Positions 1 through 9,510 of a stretch of 64,000 nucleotides of DNA are shown piece after piece (position 1 is the first letter of the stretch; each line of letters starts with the position of its first letter). Source of the stretch: Bacteroidales bacterium (lineage in GTDB: Bacteria; Bacteroidota; Bacteroidia; Bacteroidales; UBA932); the NCBI GenBank assembly GCA_016288055.1, contig JAEEXZ010000002.1:20967-84966 (forward strand), read 5' to 3'. The translations under genes and the position numbers were made by a program. The notes below the pieces were generated by a model that did no database searches, was not told where the DNA came from, and saw only the letters and a program-made list of their open reading frames with translations.

Positions 1-2
1 TG

Positions 3-2141
3 GAGACCGGCCTCAATGCCATGGAATATGGCCTGGAACACCTTCCCAGCTTTGTAGATACCAGTTGGTACGCTCTCATAGAGAAGGCGCTTACCCCCGA
101 AGCCATCCAGGCCCAGATGATGGAGAACGCCCACCTGATTATGGAAGACGAGACGGGAGACGACACCCAGCTGGTGAGCATGGACCCGCTGAATCTCCGG
201 AGTATCCTGCTCCATGACATCCTGGGAGAAGGAGCCGCACTGGGCAGTTTCAATATGGTTGACGGCCATTTCTTCTGCCTGGACAAGTCCGTTGCGCTGG
301 CCTTTGTGGCCCCGTCCTTCATTTCCACCGATACCGGCAAGGGTACGCGCCTGGTGAAGATGATCAACAACGCCCGCAAGGACTTCGAGAAATCCCATCC
401 CGACCTCCGCGTACTCGTGCACGGAAACCCGCAGGGCAGCGTCTCCAACGCCGGCACCATCAAGCGGGACCTCGTTTGGACCGTGGGCCTTTCCCTCCTT
501 CTGATCCTTCTTATCATGATGTTCAGTTTCCACAAACTGAGCTTCATCGTGCACCAGATTGTCCCCGTTATCTACGGCGCGCTCTTCTCCATGGCCTGCA
601 TGTATCTGATCAAGGGATACATGTCACTGATGGCCCTTGGACTCGGAGCCGTCATCCTGGGCGTAGCCATCAGCTACTGCCTGCATGTGCTCATCCACTT
701 CTACTATGTAGGAGACGTGGAGAAAATGCTCCGGGACGAGAGTACCCCCGTCGTACTGGGCTGCATCACCACAGTCGGCGCCTTCCTGGGCCTGCTGTTC
801 ACGGACAGCGACCTCCTCTCCGACTTCGGCCTCTTCGCCACCTTTGCCCTCCTGGGCAACACCTTCTTCGTGCTGGTGTTCCTCCCCCACTTCCTGAATC
901 CCTCGCAGATCAAATTCAAGCGCACCCACGGCTTCCCGCTGGTGGAGAGGATCAATTCCCTGCCCTGGGACAGAAACAAATGGGTAATTGGCACGCTTGT
1001 CGTCGCCATTATCGTTGGCATCGCATTCAGCGGCAAAGTCAAATTCGACTACGACCTGCGCAACCTGGACTACGACGACCCCGACCTTGTCGAGAGCCAG
1101 AACCTCTATAACCGCAAAAACGCAGACGGCAGCATGCACATGTACTTTGCCGCCTGGGACGACAATACCATTGACGCGGCCCTGGAGTACAACAAGTCCC
1201 TGTTCCCCGTGCTGGATTCCCTGCAGAAGGAAGGCGTCGTCACCTCCTATAGCCCGGTGACCAAGTTCCTCTTCCAGTCCCGCGAAGACCAGCGCGAACG
1301 CATCCAGGCCTGGAACGGTTTCTGGAATAAATCCCGGGTAGCCCGTCTCAAACGGGACCTCGGCGCCGCAGCAGCTGCGAACAACCTGCCCTACAACCTC
1401 TTCGACCCGTTCCTGAACATCATTTCCCGCCATTACGAGCCGGACAACCTCTTCGAATCCGGAGTGGCTCCCGCCGGCCTCCTTTCCAATTATGCAGAAA
1501 AACAGGGCAGCGGCCGCTACATGGTATTCACAGATGTTTCCTATCCCCTCGAGAAGCAGGAAGACGTCTTTGAAAGCCTTACCCGGATTCCCCATATCTT
1601 CGTCCTGGAACCTTTCTACTACTGCCAGGACCTGGTCAAGGTTATCCACGAGGATTTCTCCACCACCCTGTGGATTTCCAGTATTTTCGTACTCATCGTC
1701 CTGCTGCTGAGCTTCCGGAACCTGTGGATCGCGCTTGTCGCCTTCTTCCCCATGTTCGTGAGCTGGTATGTTATGCAGGGCTATATGGCCATTTTCGGCC
1801 TCGAGTTCAACCTGATCAACATTGTCATTGCCACCTTTGTGTACGGCATCGGCGTGGATTACAGCATCTTTGTGATGGAAGGCCTCCTGGCCGAAGCTCG
1901 TCGCGGAGAGAAATCCATGCTGGAGTATCACAAGGTTGCCATATTCTACAGTGCCCTCGTGCTGGGCATCGTCATTTTCTCACTTGTCTTCGCCACGCAT
2001 CCCTCTATCCATTCCATCGGCATCATTACGCTCATCGGCATGGCTTCCACCATCCTTATCACGTATTCGCTGCAGCCCTGGATTTTCCGTATGCTGGTGA
2101 AGATTCCCTTCTTTAGAAAAACTTTCCGTATTCCTGAATGA
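3..2141 (+). CDS. RND/MMPL-family exporter, 5' truncated by window start
   Basis: Multi-TM protein with repeated hydrophobic blocks (LSLLLILLIMMFSF, FVYGIGVDYSIFVMEG). The reading frame is open upstream of the listed Met. Confidence 0.8.
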   Translation, partial: ETGLNAMEYGLEHLPSFVDTSWYALIEKALTPEAIQAQMMENAHLIMEDETGDDTQLVSMDPLNLRSILLHDILGEGAALGSFNMVDGHFFCLDKSVALAFVAPSFISTDTGKGTRLVKMINNARKDFEKSHPDLRVLVHGNPQGSVSNAGTIKRDLVWTVGLSLLLILLIMMFSFHKLSFIVHQIVPVIYGALFSMACMYLIKGYMSLMALGLGAVILGVAISYCLHVLIHFYYVGDVEKMLRDESTPVVLGCITTVGAFLGLLFTDSDLLSDFGLFATFALLGNTFFVLVFLPHFLNPSQIKFKRTHGFPLVERINSLPWDRNKWVIGTLVVAIIVGIAFSGKVKFDYDLRNLDYDDPDLVESQNLYNRKNADGSMHMYFAAWDDNTIDAALEYNKSLFPVLDSLQKEGVVTSYSPVTKFLFQSREDQRERIQAWNGFWNKSRVARLKRDLGAAAAANNLPYNLFDPFLNIISRHYEPDNLFESGVAPAGLLSNYAEKQGSGRYMVFTDVSYPLEKQEDVFESLTRIPHIFVLEPFYYCQDLVKVIHEDFSTTLWISSIFVLIVLLLSFRNLWIALVAFFPMFVSWYVMQGYMAIFGLEFNLINIVIATFVYGIGVDYSIFVMEGLLAEARRGEKSMLEYHKVAIFYSALVLGIVIFSLVFATHPSIHSIGIITLIGMASTILITYSLQPWIFRMLVKIPFFRKTFRIPE

Positions 2142-3775
2142 ATTTAAACGCTGAACTATACCTGAACCTGATCCGTGGCGGTGCGGCCCATCTGGCCGAA
2201 GACCGTCAGGCCATCAACGACCTTAATGTCTTCCCCATCCCGGACGGAGATACGGGAGACAACATGTATATGACCATCGAAGCCGGCTCCCAGGCCCGGG
2301 CCGATGAAACCCTCTCCGAAACCGCGGAAGCCGTCTCCAAGCAGATGCTGATGGGCGCCCGCGGCAATTCAGGCGTCATCCTCTCGCGCATCTTCGCCGG
2401 TCTTTCCAAAGGCCTCAGAGGTTTGCATGAGGCCGATATGCCTGCGTTCACCCAGGCCATGCAGGCGGCCGTGAACGAAGCCTATCACGCCGTATCCACC
2501 CCCGTCGAAGGCACCATCCTCACCGTCCTCAGGGAAGGTGTCGATGCTGCAAAGGGTTCCTCCTCCCTGGAAGAATACTTCGACCTGTGGATTGCCGGCA
2601 TGGACCTGAGCCTGCAGCATACCCCCGAACTTCTGGACGTCCTGAAGAAAGCAGGCGTCGTGGACAGCGGCGGCGCCGGCCTTGTGAGTATCGCCGAAGG
2701 CATGCGCGCAGCCCTGCACGGGGAGATTCCCGGTCAAGCCGGGAATGACGGCGAAAGGAGCTATGACGGGGGTAGATCCGTCATGCCCGGCCCCGACCGG
2801 GCATCTAAAGTCAACTTCGACGCCTTCACCGAGGACAGCGTCCTGGAATTCGGCTACTGCACCGAATTCATCCTGCGCCTGCAGCGCTGCAAGGTGGACC
2901 TGGAAAGCTTCGACGAGACAGTCATCCACGACTGGCTGGCATCGCAGGGAGACTCCCTGGTCTTTTTCCGCGACGGTTCCCTCGTAAAGGTGCACGTCCA
3001 TACCAAAGACCCCGGCGCCGTCCTTACCAAGTGCCGCGAATGGGGCGAATTCCTCACCATCAAGGTGGAGAACATGACGCTCCAGCATCATGAGAACCAC
3101 ATGGAAGACCGCTTCAAACGCTCCCGAAAAGCCCTCGGAATCGTTACGGTAGCCGCAGGCCGCGGCCTTACCGACACCTTCCGGGAAATGGGCGTTGACG
3201 CCGTCATCGAAGGCGGCCAGACCATGAATCCTTCCGTCGAACGCTTCCTGGACGCCTTCAAGGAGGTGAACGCGGAAACCATCCTGGTCTTTCCCAACAA
3301 CAGCAATATCATCCTCACCGCCAACCAGGCCGCGGAGCTCTACAAGGACGCCCGCATCGTCGTCATCCCCACCAAGACCATCGGGGAAGGCTACTACGCC
3401 CTTGCCAACCTGGACGCCAGCCAGCCCGTCGAAGAGCTAACGCAGACCTTGAAAGACGCCGCAGCCGCCGTCACCACGGGAGCCGTTTCCCGCGCCATCC
3501 GCGATACGGCCGATGCCCACAGCGGAGACTACATCGGCTTCAGCGGCAAGGACATCCTCACCGCCTCCTCTTCCCGTGAAGAGGCCGTCAACGCGCTTGC
3601 AGGAAAGCTGGGCGCCTCCCAGGCAGACATCCTCGTCCTCTTTATCGGGGCCGATGCCCCCGCCGACGAGGCCGCCCGCATCAAATCCACCCTCGAAAAA
3701 GCATGTCCCATGACAGAAGTCATCCTTCTGGACGGAGGACAACCCGTATATGACTACATCTTAGTGCTATGTTAA
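2138..3775 (+). CDS. DAK2/DhaL domain protein, FakA/YloV-like (fatty acid kinase subunit A family)
   Basis: N-terminus NDLNVFPIPDGDTGDNMYMT and GARGNSGVILSRI are DhaL signatures. Overlaps the DegV-family gene. Confidence 0.85.
   Translation: MNLNAELYLNLIRGGAAHLAEDRQAINDLNVFPIPDGDTGDNMYMTIEAGSQARADETLSETAEAVSKQMLMGARGNSGVILSRIFAGLSKGLRGLHEADMPAFTQAMQAAVNEAYHAVSTPVEGTILTVLREGVDAAKGSSSLEEYFDLWIAGMDLSLQHTPELLDVLKKAGVVDSGGAGLVSIAEGMRAALHGEIPGQAGNDGERSYDGGRSVMPGPDRASKVNFDAFTEDSVLEFGYCTEFILRLQRCKVDLESFDETVIHDWLASQGDSLVFFRDGSLVKVHVHTKDPGAVLTKCREWGEFLTIKVENMTLQHHENHMEDRFKRSRKALGIVTVAAGRGLTDTFREMGVDAVIEGGQTMNPSVERFLDAFKEVNAETILVFPNNSNIILTANQAAELYKDARIVVIPTKTIGEGYYALANLDASQPVEELTQTLKDAAAAVTTGAVSRAIRDTADAHSGDYIGFSGKDILTASSSREEAVNALAGKLGASQADILVLFIGADAPADEAARIKSTLEKACPMTEVILLDGGQPVYDYILVLC
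2725..2806 (+). repeat. Composite palindromic repeat (two family-B units) in frame within the FakA-like ORF
   Basis: GATTCCCGGTCAAGCCGGGAATGAC at 2725 and GTCATGCCCGGCCCCGACCGGGCATC at 2780. Similar units are intergenic at 6847, 55856, 58310, 59531 and 59861. Confidence 0.8.
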
Positions 3776-4635
3776 AGATTTACACCGACACCGACACCGA
3801 CTTCTACCCGTCCATTGCGGCAGAATACGGTTACAAGCTCATCTCCATGCCTTACAGCATCGACGCCAAAACCACGTATCCCTATGTGGACTTCAAGGAG
3901 TTCGATGCCCACGCCTTTTACGATGTGCTTCGCGGTGGCGTCCTGCCCACCACCAGCGCTATTTCCAAGGAGCAGTACATCAAGTACTTCCAGGCCGACT
4001 TCAAAGCCGGCCACGAAATCCTTTACGTGCACTTCTCCCGCAACATGACCAATACCTTCGACGCCATGGACCAGGCTGTCGCGGAACTCAAAGCCCAGTA
4101 TCCCGACGCCCGCTTCGAAGAAATCGACACCAAGGGCATCACCACCATCAGCTACGCCATCGTGCGTGAGGTCGGAGACCTTGTGAAGGCCGGCAAGACC
4201 CTGGACGAGATCCTCGCCTGGGCCCGTGAGGAAGTGGACCACTTTGCCATGTACTTCTTTGCCGACGATCTCAAGTTCTTCCGCCGCAGCGGCCGTGTGA
4301 GCGGCCTGGCAGCGACGATGGGAACGCTCATCGGCGTACGTCCCCTCATCCACATGAGCCAGGAAGGAAAGATGGTATCCGTAGGCACCGCCAAGGGCCG
4401 TCTCAACGCCATGACCTTCCTTGTGGACAAGGTGGGAGAACTGGGACAGGACATTGACAAGCACCGCATCTGCATCGGCCATACCGACGCACCGGAGATT
4501 GCTCACAACATTGCCCAGATGATCGAGAAGAAATACGGCCCGCAGGATATCGTCTTCGTTGACGTGAACCCTACGGCCGGCAGCCACTGCGGCCCCAACG
4601 GCGTGGGCGTCTGCTTCCATGCCAAAAATAGGTAA
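3769..4635 (+). CDS. DegV family (FakB-like fatty-acid-binding) protein
   Basis: DegV-type sequence (TDTDTDFYPSIAAEYG, VLPTTSAISKEQY, FFRRSGRVSGLAATMGTLIGVRPL). Adjacent to the FakA-like gene. Confidence 0.85.
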   Translation: MLKIYTDTDTDFYPSIAAEYGYKLISMPYSIDAKTTYPYVDFKEFDAHAFYDVLRGGVLPTTSAISKEQYIKYFQADFKAGHEILYVHFSRNMTNTFDAMDQAVAELKAQYPDARFEEIDTKGITTISYAIVREVGDLVKAGKTLDEILAWAREEVDHFAMYFFADDLKFFRRSGRVSGLAATMGTLIGVRPLIHMSQEGKMVSVGTAKGRLNAMTFLVDKVGELGQDIDKHRICIGHTDAPEIAHNIAQMIEKKYGPQDIVFVDVNPTAGSHCGPNGVGVCFHAKNR

Positions 4636-4640
4636 TTCCT

Positions 4641-4666
4641 GTCATTCTGAGCGAAGCGAAGAATCT
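4641..4666 (+). repeat. Family-A dispersed repeat GTCATTCTGAGCGAAGCGAAGAATCT
   Basis: 26-nt consensus recurs at 5798, 7156, 17506, 19911, 20889 (rc) and 21009 (rc). Confidence 0.95.
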
Positions 4667-4673
4667 ATTTATT

Positions 4674-5807
4674 ATGATTGAAATCAAAGAAGTTAAATCC
4701 CGCCGCGAACGGAGGGATTTCCTGAACTTCCAGCTGGACCTGTACCAGAGCAACCGCAACTTCGTTCCGCCGCTCTATGCCGACGAAAAGAAGATGTTCC
4801 GGGAAGACTATGTCTATCGCAGCAGCTGCGAATACGTATTCTTCAACGCCTACCGTGACGGCGTGATGGCCGGCCGCATCCAGGGAATCATCCAGAAGGA
4901 CGCCAACGCCAAGAACAACGAGAAGCGCTGCCGATTCTGCCGCTTCGACGTCATCGACGACCTCGACGTCTCCCGCGCCCTGTTCGCCGCCGTCGAGAAA
5001 TGGGCGGCCGATAAGGGCATGGACACCATGGTGGGCCCGCTCAACTACTCCGACCTGGAACGCGAAGGCATGCTGGTGGACGGCTTCAACGAGCCCGCCA
5101 CCTTCGAGGAGAACTACAATTTCGCCTACTACAAGAAGCATGTGGAAGCCCTGGGATACAGCAAGGAGGTGGACTGGACCGCCAGCCGCCTTTACGGGGC
5201 CGAGAACCCGGAAGCCCTCCAGGAACTGGAAGAGCTGGTGGGATTCATCTTCAAGCGCTACAAACTGCACTACGGGACGGCCCGTTCTGGCCGGGAGCTG
5301 TTGAAGAAATACGCCACCGGCATCTTTGACCTGCTGGATGCGTCCTACGAAGGCCTGTACGGAACCGTTCCCTTCACCGACGGCATGCGCAAACTGATGC
5401 TGGAGAACTTCGCCATGGTCATCAATCCGCGCTATACGGCCGTCATCCTGGACGAGAATGAACGAATCGTCTGCTTCGGCCTGTCCTTCCCCGGCCTTGC
5501 AAAGGCGCTTTCGGGAACGCGCGGAAAATACACGCCGCTCACCCTCGTGAAGCTCCTGAACGCCATCAAGAATCCGGAAATCCTGGACCTTTGCCTGGTG
5601 GGCGTAGATCCCGAATATCTCAACCGGGGCGTTTCCGGTGCCCTGTCCCTTGCCATCATGAAGATGCTCCGCGACAACCCCCGCCTCAAGTGGGCCGACA
5701 CCAACCTGAACCTGGAAGACAACTATGCCATCCTGAACAGTTGGCGCCGCTTCCGGCGCGAAGAGTGCAAACGTTACCGTTCTTACGTAAAGTCCCTGTC
5801 ATTCTGA
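4674..5807 (+). CDS. GNAT-like acyltransferase family protein
   Basis: 377-aa ORF between the DegV-like gene and plsX. Family call rests on overall resemblance to long GNAT-like proteins. Confidence 0.55.
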   Translation: MIEIKEVKSRRERRDFLNFQLDLYQSNRNFVPPLYADEKKMFREDYVYRSSCEYVFFNAYRDGVMAGRIQGIIQKDANAKNNEKRCRFCRFDVIDDLDVSRALFAAVEKWAADKGMDTMVGPLNYSDLEREGMLVDGFNEPATFEENYNFAYYKKHVEALGYSKEVDWTASRLYGAENPEALQELEELVGFIFKRYKLHYGTARSGRELLKKYATGIFDLLDASYEGLYGTVPFTDGMRKLMLENFAMVINPRYTAVILDENERIVCFGLSFPGLAKALSGTRGKYTPLTLVKLLNAIKNPEILDLCLVGVDPEYLNRGVSGALSLAIMKMLRDNPRLKWADTNLNLEDNYAILNSWRRFRREECKRYRSYVKSLSF

Positions 5808-5823
5808 ACGAAGTGAAGAATCT
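5798..5823 (+). repeat. Family-A dispersed repeat (diverged) supplying the upstream stop codon
   Basis: GTCATTCTGAACGAAGTGAAGAATCT; TGA of the upstream ORF lies inside it and plsX ATG follows directly. Confidence 0.9.
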
Positions 5824-6843
5824 ATGATCAAAATCATCGTTGACTGCTTCGGCGGCGACCACTGCCCCGAAGCCCCGGTAGAAGCCGCAGTTCGTTCCCT
5901 GGCCGCCAACCCGGACCTGTACCTCATCCTCACCGGAGACGAGGCCATCCTTCGCAAATGCCTGGAGGGCAAGCAATACGACGCCTCCCGTCTGGAAATC
6001 GAGCATGCTCCCGAAGTGATCGGCTGTGATGAGAAGCCCACGGACGTGGTGCGGCTCAAGCGCAACTCCTCCATGATGAAGGGCATCATCCTCCTGCGGG
6101 ACCGCGACGACATCGCCGCCATGGTTTCCACCGGTTCTACGGGGGCGCTGGTGACCGGCGCACTCGTGCGTATCGGCCGTATTCCCGGAGTGATCCGCCC
6201 GGCGTTCTGCCCGCTTCTTCCGACGATGGACGGCGGCATCGTGGGCGTGTGCGACAGCGGGGCCAACGTAGAGGTGACATCGGCCCATCTGCGGCAGTTC
6301 GCGATCATGGCCAGCCTCTATATGGAGAACGTTTACGGCGTGAAGAACCCGCGCGTGGCGCTTCTGAACGTGGGAAAGGAGGCCGAGAAAGGCGACGACA
6401 TGCGGCGCGAGACGTATCAGCTGCTCACGCAGACGCCTTCCGTGAACTTCGTGGGCAACATGGAGAGCCGGGACCTTCTGAGCGGCAGCTACGACGTGGT
6501 GGTGGCCGACGGCTTCAGCGGCAATGTCCTGGTGAAGACCACCGAAGGGACCGCCCTTGAGCTTCTTCGGAAGCTCAAAAAAGATATCATGAGCCGATGG
6601 CTCTATAAAATGGGCGCTCTTCTGATGAAGCGGATGTTCAAGGACATGAAGGCGTTCATGAACTACCAGAATTATGGCGGAAGCGTGCTCCTGGGCACAT
6701 CCAAAGTGGTTGTGAAGGGGCATGGCTCCTCCAAGGCCGTGGCGGTGGAGAAGTGCATCGAGCAGGCCTACAAGATGGAAGTATCCCATCTCTCCGGTAA
6801 GATTGAAACTGAAATCGCTCAATACGAGCATTACGAAGACTAA
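5824..6843 (+). CDS. plsX: Phosphate acyltransferase PlsX
   Basis: DCFGGDHCPEAPVEA, MVSTGSTGALVTGALVRIGRIPGVIRPA, VADGFSGNVLVKTTEGTA motifs. Confidence 0.92.
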   Translation: MIKIIVDCFGGDHCPEAPVEAAVRSLAANPDLYLILTGDEAILRKCLEGKQYDASRLEIEHAPEVIGCDEKPTDVVRLKRNSSMMKGIILLRDRDDIAAMVSTGSTGALVTGALVRIGRIPGVIRPAFCPLLPTMDGGIVGVCDSGANVEVTSAHLRQFAIMASLYMENVYGVKNPRVALLNVGKEAEKGDDMRRETYQLLTQTPSVNFVGNMESRDLLSGSYDVVVADGFSGNVLVKTTEGTALELLRKLKKDIMSRWLYKMGALLMKRMFKDMKAFMNYQNYGGSVLLGTSKVVVKGHGSSKAVAVEKCIEQAYKMEVSHLSGKIETEIAQYEHYED

Positions 6844-6846
6844 AAC

Positions 6847-6873
6847 GTCATGCCCGGCCCGACCGGGCATCTA
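6847..6873. repeat. Family-B palindromic repeat between plsX and acpP
   Basis: GTCATGCCCGGCCCGACCGGGCATCTA hairpin. Confidence 0.85.
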
Positions 6874-6884
6874 AACCTTATCTT

Positions 6885-7118
6885 ATGTTTGAAAAAGTAC
6901 AGACCATCCTGGCGAAGCAGCTTCGTCTGGACCCCTCCAAAATCACTCCCCAGTCCCTCATCAAGAAAGACCTGGGGGCGGACTCCCTGGACATCCTCCA
7001 GCTGCTGATGCGCATCGAGGATCAGTACGGAATTGTGATTCCGGACCAGGCCCTCGCCACCTTCGAGACCGTCGCCGACGTTGTCGGCTATCTCGAAAAA
7101 CAACAAGTCAACCTCTAG
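6885..7118 (+). CDS. acpP: Acyl carrier protein
   Basis: 77 aa with LGADSLDILQL phosphopantetheine site. Confidence 0.9.
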   Translation: MFEKVQTILAKQLRLDPSKITPQSLIKKDLGADSLDILQLLMRIEDQYGIVIPDQALATFETVADVVGYLEKQQVNL

Positions 7119-7155
7119 ATCCTTCGTCACTGCGTTCCTCAGGATGACAATATTT

Positions 7156-7181
7156 GTCATTCTGAGCGAAGCGAAGAATCT
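7156..7181 (+). repeat. Family-A dispersed repeat
   Basis: GTCATTCTGAGCGAAGCGAAGAATCT. A diverged inverted copy (AGATCCTTCGTCACTGCGTTCCTCAGGATGACA) lies just upstream. Confidence 0.9.
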
Positions 7182-7196
7182 TTAAAACGATATTAT

Positions 7197-8852
7197 ATGG
7201 TACAGGTATTCTGCAAAAACACTGGCGAAAGCAAACGCTTCCCCGAAGGGACATCCCTCCTGCAGATGCTGCAGGAGTTTGATTGCCATCGGCCCTACCC
7301 TATCGTGTCGGCCAAGGTTAACAATGTTTCCCAGGGCCTCAAGTTCAAGGTTTACCAGAACAAGGACATCGAGTTCATCGATGTGCGGGAGTCCAGTGGT
7401 ATGCGGGTGTACTGCCGTTCCCTGTATTTTCTGCTTTATAAAGCCACCTGCGACGTTTTTCCGGGAAGCAGGCTCTATATCGAGCACCCCATCTCCCATG
7501 GCTATTTCTGCCATTTGAGAAAGGCCGATGGAAGCAACCCCACTTCGGAGGACCTCCTGCTGCTGGAAGCGCGCATGAAAGAACTGGTGGCCAAAGATAT
7601 GCCTTTCCACCGTTATGACGTGCAGACGGACCGTGCCCTCAAGGAGTTCCGCAAGGCGGGCTTCGAGGATAAGGTGAAGCTGCTGGAAACCAGCGGCGAA
7701 GCCTATACGGACTACTACACCCTGGACGACACGGTGGACTACTACTACGGAAAACTTGTGCCTTCCACCGGTTACCTCAAGGTATGGGGGCTTATCCTTT
7801 ACCATGACGGATTCCTGCTGCAGGTTCCCTCCCGCGAGGATCCCTCCCGTGTGGCCGACTTCGTGGACCAGCCCAAGACCTTCGAAATGTTCAAGGAGGC
7901 GCTGCGCTGGAACATCATCATGGGCCTGAGCACGGTGGGAGACGTGAACGAGGCGTTCCTGCATGGGCGGGCCAGCGAGCTTATCCAGATTGCAGAGGCC
8001 TTGCAGGAAAAGAAGATCGTGCAGATTGCCGAGGAAATCGACCGCCGATACCGCAGCGAGAATCCGCTGAAAGTGGTGCTTATCACCGGGCCTTCCTCCT
8101 CCGGAAAGACTACTTTCTGCAAACGACTCTCCATCCAGCTCAAGGCATGCGGCCTCAAGCCCATTTCCGTGAGTACCGACGATTACTTCGTCAATCGCGT
8201 TGACACGCCCAAGTTCCCCGACGGGTCCTACGACTTCGACAACTTCGACACCGTGGACCACGACCTCATGGAACGGGATATCATGAAACTCATCGCCGGA
8301 GAGGAGGTTTCCGTGCCGGAATACAACTTCGTGACGGGCCTGAGGGAGTACAACAACAAACTCCTGCGCCTCACCGAGGGCAGTATTCTCCTGATCGAGG
8401 GTATCCATGCCCTGAATCCGGCCCTTACGGCCCAGATTCCCGACGAGAGCAAATTCCGCATCTTCATCAATACCCTTACCGGTACGCTGCTGGACGACCA
8501 CAACATGATCCCCACCAGCGACAACCGCCTTCTCCGCCGTATCGTACGAGACTATAACAAGGGCGCCTTTACAGCCCGCGAGTCCATCTCCAACTGGCAG
8601 AACGTCTTATCGGCGGAGCGTAAATGGATTTACCCCTACCAGGAGACAGCCGACGCCATGTTCAACAGCGCCTACCTCATTGAGTTTGCTGTACTGAAAA
8701 ACCACGCCGAGCCCATTCTGCGGAGCGTGCCGCAGAACTGCGTCGAATACTCCGAAGCTCACAGGCTCCTGAAGTTCATCCACTACTTCACTCCCGTCAG
8801 CGACCGCGAAATCCCCGCCACATCCATGATCCGCGAATTCATCGGCGGATAG
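7197..8852 (+). CDS. Nucleoside (uridine-kinase-like) kinase with TGS-like N-terminus
   Basis: Walker A ITGPSSSGKTTFCKRLSIQL; uridine-kinase-like YDFDNFDTVDHDLM. Confidence 0.8.
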   Translation: MVQVFCKNTGESKRFPEGTSLLQMLQEFDCHRPYPIVSAKVNNVSQGLKFKVYQNKDIEFIDVRESSGMRVYCRSLYFLLYKATCDVFPGSRLYIEHPISHGYFCHLRKADGSNPTSEDLLLLEARMKELVAKDMPFHRYDVQTDRALKEFRKAGFEDKVKLLETSGEAYTDYYTLDDTVDYYYGKLVPSTGYLKVWGLILYHDGFLLQVPSREDPSRVADFVDQPKTFEMFKEALRWNIIMGLSTVGDVNEAFLHGRASELIQIAEALQEKKIVQIAEEIDRRYRSENPLKVVLITGPSSSGKTTFCKRLSIQLKACGLKPISVSTDDYFVNRVDTPKFPDGSYDFDNFDTVDHDLMERDIMKLIAGEEVSVPEYNFVTGLREYNNKLLRLTEGSILLIEGIHALNPALTAQIPDESKFRIFINTLTGTLLDDHNMIPTSDNRLLRRIVRDYNKGAFTARESISNWQNVLSAERKWIYPYQETADAMFNSAYLIEFAVLKNHAEPILRSVPQNCVEYSEAHRLLKFIHYFTPVSDREIPATSMIREFIGG

Positions 8853-8871
8853 CAGGCGGCAGGCTAACAAA

Positions 8872-8905
8872 AAACCGGAGCCCTCAGGAAAGGGTTCCGG
8901 TTTTT
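8872..8905. terminator. Bidirectional Rho-independent terminator
   Basis: AAAACCGGAGCCCTCAGGAAAGGGTTCCGGTTTTT between convergent genes. Confidence 0.75.
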
Positions 8906-8923
8906 GTTTGATGACGTTATCCA

Positions 8924-9376
8924 TTAAAAGAGGTAGCGGATGCCGAGGGCGAGGCCTTGCCAGCCGAAGCCGGTGGCGGGAACGAGGTTGAAGGAAGGCT
9001 TCCAGTCAAGGGAGAGCTGGAGAGGGATTTCCTCGAAGCAGTATTCAAGGCCCAGCTGGGCGCCGATACCGGCCCACAGTTTGGTGGAGTTCTGGCCTTC
9101 TGCATCACTGTAGCCGCCGAAGCCGATGTAGGCCTGGGGACCAGCGTAGAAGTTGAAGGGACCTACAGGACAAACCTGGAAGTCATAGGCGAGGCCGGCG
9201 TTGAAGGAGCCGACGCTCCAGCCGAGGTCAATTTCAGCGAAGTTGGCAGCACCAAGGGTGTGCTGATAGGATACTTCGGCACCGTAACCGGCACGGATAC
9301 CGATGGCACGGGGCTGTGCGATGGCCGCAAAGGAAAAGCCCAAGACGGCGACAGCAATTAAAAGAAACTTTTTCAT
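8924..9376 (-). CDS. Small outer-membrane beta-barrel-like protein
   Basis: Signal peptide MKKFLLIAVAVLGFSFAAIAQ, alternating hydrophobic pattern, C-terminal GIRYLF. Confidence 0.65.
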   Translation of the reverse strand: MKKFLLIAVAVLGFSFAAIAQPRAIGIRAGYGAEVSYQHTLGAANFAEIDLGWSVGSFNAGLAYDFQVCPVGPFNFYAGPQAYIGFGGYSDAEGQNSTKLWAGIGAQLGLEYCFEEIPLQLSLDWKPSFNLVPATGFGWQGLALGIRYLF

Positions 9377-9510
9377 TATTACGTTTGGTTTAAGGGTTTA
9401 TATCCTAATTCTGTAACACGAAATTACAGAAATTTTTCTAAATTTGCAATCTGAAGTCAGGGGTTGGAGACCAAAGACTGGTTTCGCCCGCTGGCCGCTT
9501 TTTAAGTAAA

